From contig NZ_CP011144.1 in NCBI RefSeq assembly GCF_000972865.1, positions 558,001 to 622,000 on the forward strand: a stretch of DNA of 64,000 nucleotides, read 5' to 3'. The stretch is from Pseudoxanthomonas suwonensis. Lineage in GTDB: Bacteria > Pseudomonadota > Gammaproteobacteria > Xanthomonadales > Xanthomonadaceae. The translations under genes and the position numbers were made by a program. The notes below the pieces were generated by a model. That model worked only from the letters and a program-made list of their open reading frames with translations. It made no database searches and had not been told where the DNA came from. Below, one piece after another: positions 63,476-64,000 of this stretch (its first letter is position 1; every line of letters starts with the position of its first letter).

Positions 63476-64000
63476 TCAGACCAGCTGCAACTCGAAGGCC
63501 TTGAGCACGGCCCGGGTGCGGTCGCGCACGCCGAGCTTGCTCAGTATGTTGGACACGTGGTTCTTGATCGTGCCCTCGGCCACGCCCAGCGAGTTGGCGA
63601 TCTCCTTGTTGGAAAAGCCCGACGCCATCAGCCGCAGGATCTCGGTCTCGCGGTCGGTCAGCGGATCGGGGCGGTCCAGGCTGACGAAGTCGTTGCGCAT
63701 GTGCTCCAGCCCCGACAGCAGGCGCTGGGTCACCGCCGGCTGCACCAGCGATCCGCCCTCGGCCACGGTGCGGATCGCGCCGACCAGCTGCTCCAGCGAC
63801 ACGTCCTTGAGCAGGTAGCCCTTGGCACCGGCCTTGAGCCCGGCCAGCACCAGCTGGTCGTCGTCGAAGGTGGTCAGGATGATGGTCGGCGGCAGCTGGT
63901 CCAGGCGCGAGAGCACCTGCAGCGCCTCCAGCCCGGACATGGCCGGCATGCGCATGTCCATCAGCACCACGTCCGGCTTGACCTGCGGGATCAGCTCGAC
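63476..64000 (-). CDS. NarL/LuxR-type response regulator (5' part outside the window)
   Basis: The frame continues to the end of the window, giving about 174 visible residues, so the N-terminal receiver start is missing. Visible: the phosphoacceptor Asp in VVLMDMRMPAMSG, the switch Thr in IILTTFDDDQ, the Lys in YLLKDVSLEQ, and a LuxR helix-turn-helix at the C-terminus (LTDRETEILRLMASGFSNKEIANSLGVAEGTIKNHVSNILSKLGV). Partner kinase not in the window, presumably just upstream. It is different from the regulator at 18608. Confidence 0.9.
   Translation of the reverse strand, partial: VELIPQVKPDVVLMDMRMPAMSGLEALQVLSRLDQLPPTIILTTFDDDQLVLAGLKAGAKGYLLKDVSLEQLVGAIRTVAEGGSLVQPAVTQRLLSGLEHMRNDFVSLDRPDPLTDRETEILRLMASGFSNKEIANSLGVAEGTIKNHVSNILSKLGVRDRTRAVLKAFELQLV

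Overview
The window is chromosomal DNA of a high-GC gammaproteobacterium, most likely Xanthomonadaceae/Lysobacteraceae (Lysobacter, Luteimonas or Pseudoxanthomonas-like). The reasons are the strong G/C bias at third codon positions, the set of housekeeping genes (dapA, tesB, purT, rlmKL, an Ate/Bpt aminoacyl-tRNA-protein transferase, a DUF2007 protein) and a dense family of intergenic hairpin repeats that begin with TGTAGGAGC and end with GCTCCTACA. I found no rRNA, tRNA, CRISPR array, transposase or phage gene. The genus is not decidable from sequence reading alone.

Layout. 1-7.4 kb: an envelope-oriented cluster on the minus strand (two DUF1254/DUF1214 proteins, two beta-barrel proteins, a small exported protein, a phosphorylcholine-phosphatase-like HAD enzyme) with a divergent Crp/Fnr-type regulator. 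7.5-11.4 kb: dapA, a fasciclin-domain protein, and a short-chain dehydrogenase divergent from an AraC regulator. 11.5-18.5 kb: a minus-strand run of hydrolases comprising a caspase-fold protein paired with an alpha/beta hydrolase, a lipase-like lipoprotein, a truncated isochorismatase remnant, a membrane protein and a Tat-exported haloperoxidase-type hydrolase. 18.6-29.4 kb: a two-component system (beta-propeller/Y_Y_Y histidine kinase plus NarL-type regulator) divergent from a long plus-strand operon (AraC, wrbA, YcaC-like hydrolase, amidohydrolase, MFS exporter, two XapX membrane proteins, alpha/beta hydrolase). 30-39 kb: a beta-helix lipoprotein, then an amino-acid/polyamine catabolic module (puuC, puuR, omega-aminotransferase, ald, mmsA) whose enzymes fit together as beta-alanine degradation to acetyl-CoA with pyruvate recycling.

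39-49.7 kb: a DUF445 protein, a 1-kb gene-free stretch rich in large inverted repeats, a CheY / CheX-like / EAL signalling trio, rlmKL, an ABC-F ATPase, a small serine hydrolase with a MOSC protein, and an AmpD-type amidase. 49.7-56 kb: a tandem repeat array, tesB, a DUF2007 protein, an EF-hand protein, bpt, an exported endonuclease/phosphatase-family lipoprotein and purT. 56.2-60.1 kb: an SPFH/band-7 operon with tightly overlapping small genes, one of which is a ribbon-helix-helix protein, preceded by a promoter carrying two TGATATC-type half operators. 60.1-64 kb: a second repeat array, a 3-methyladenine DNA glycosylase, DUF423, an SRPBCC protein, and a LuxR-type response regulator cut by the window end.

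The most interesting points are the caspase-alpha/beta-hydrolase gene pair (candidate stress, cell-death or defence unit), the self-contained SPFH-RHH operon with a visible operator, the paired response-regulator-like sites at 22.4 kb, the motif shared by both DUF1254 promoters, and the tandem and compound hairpin repeat arrays.
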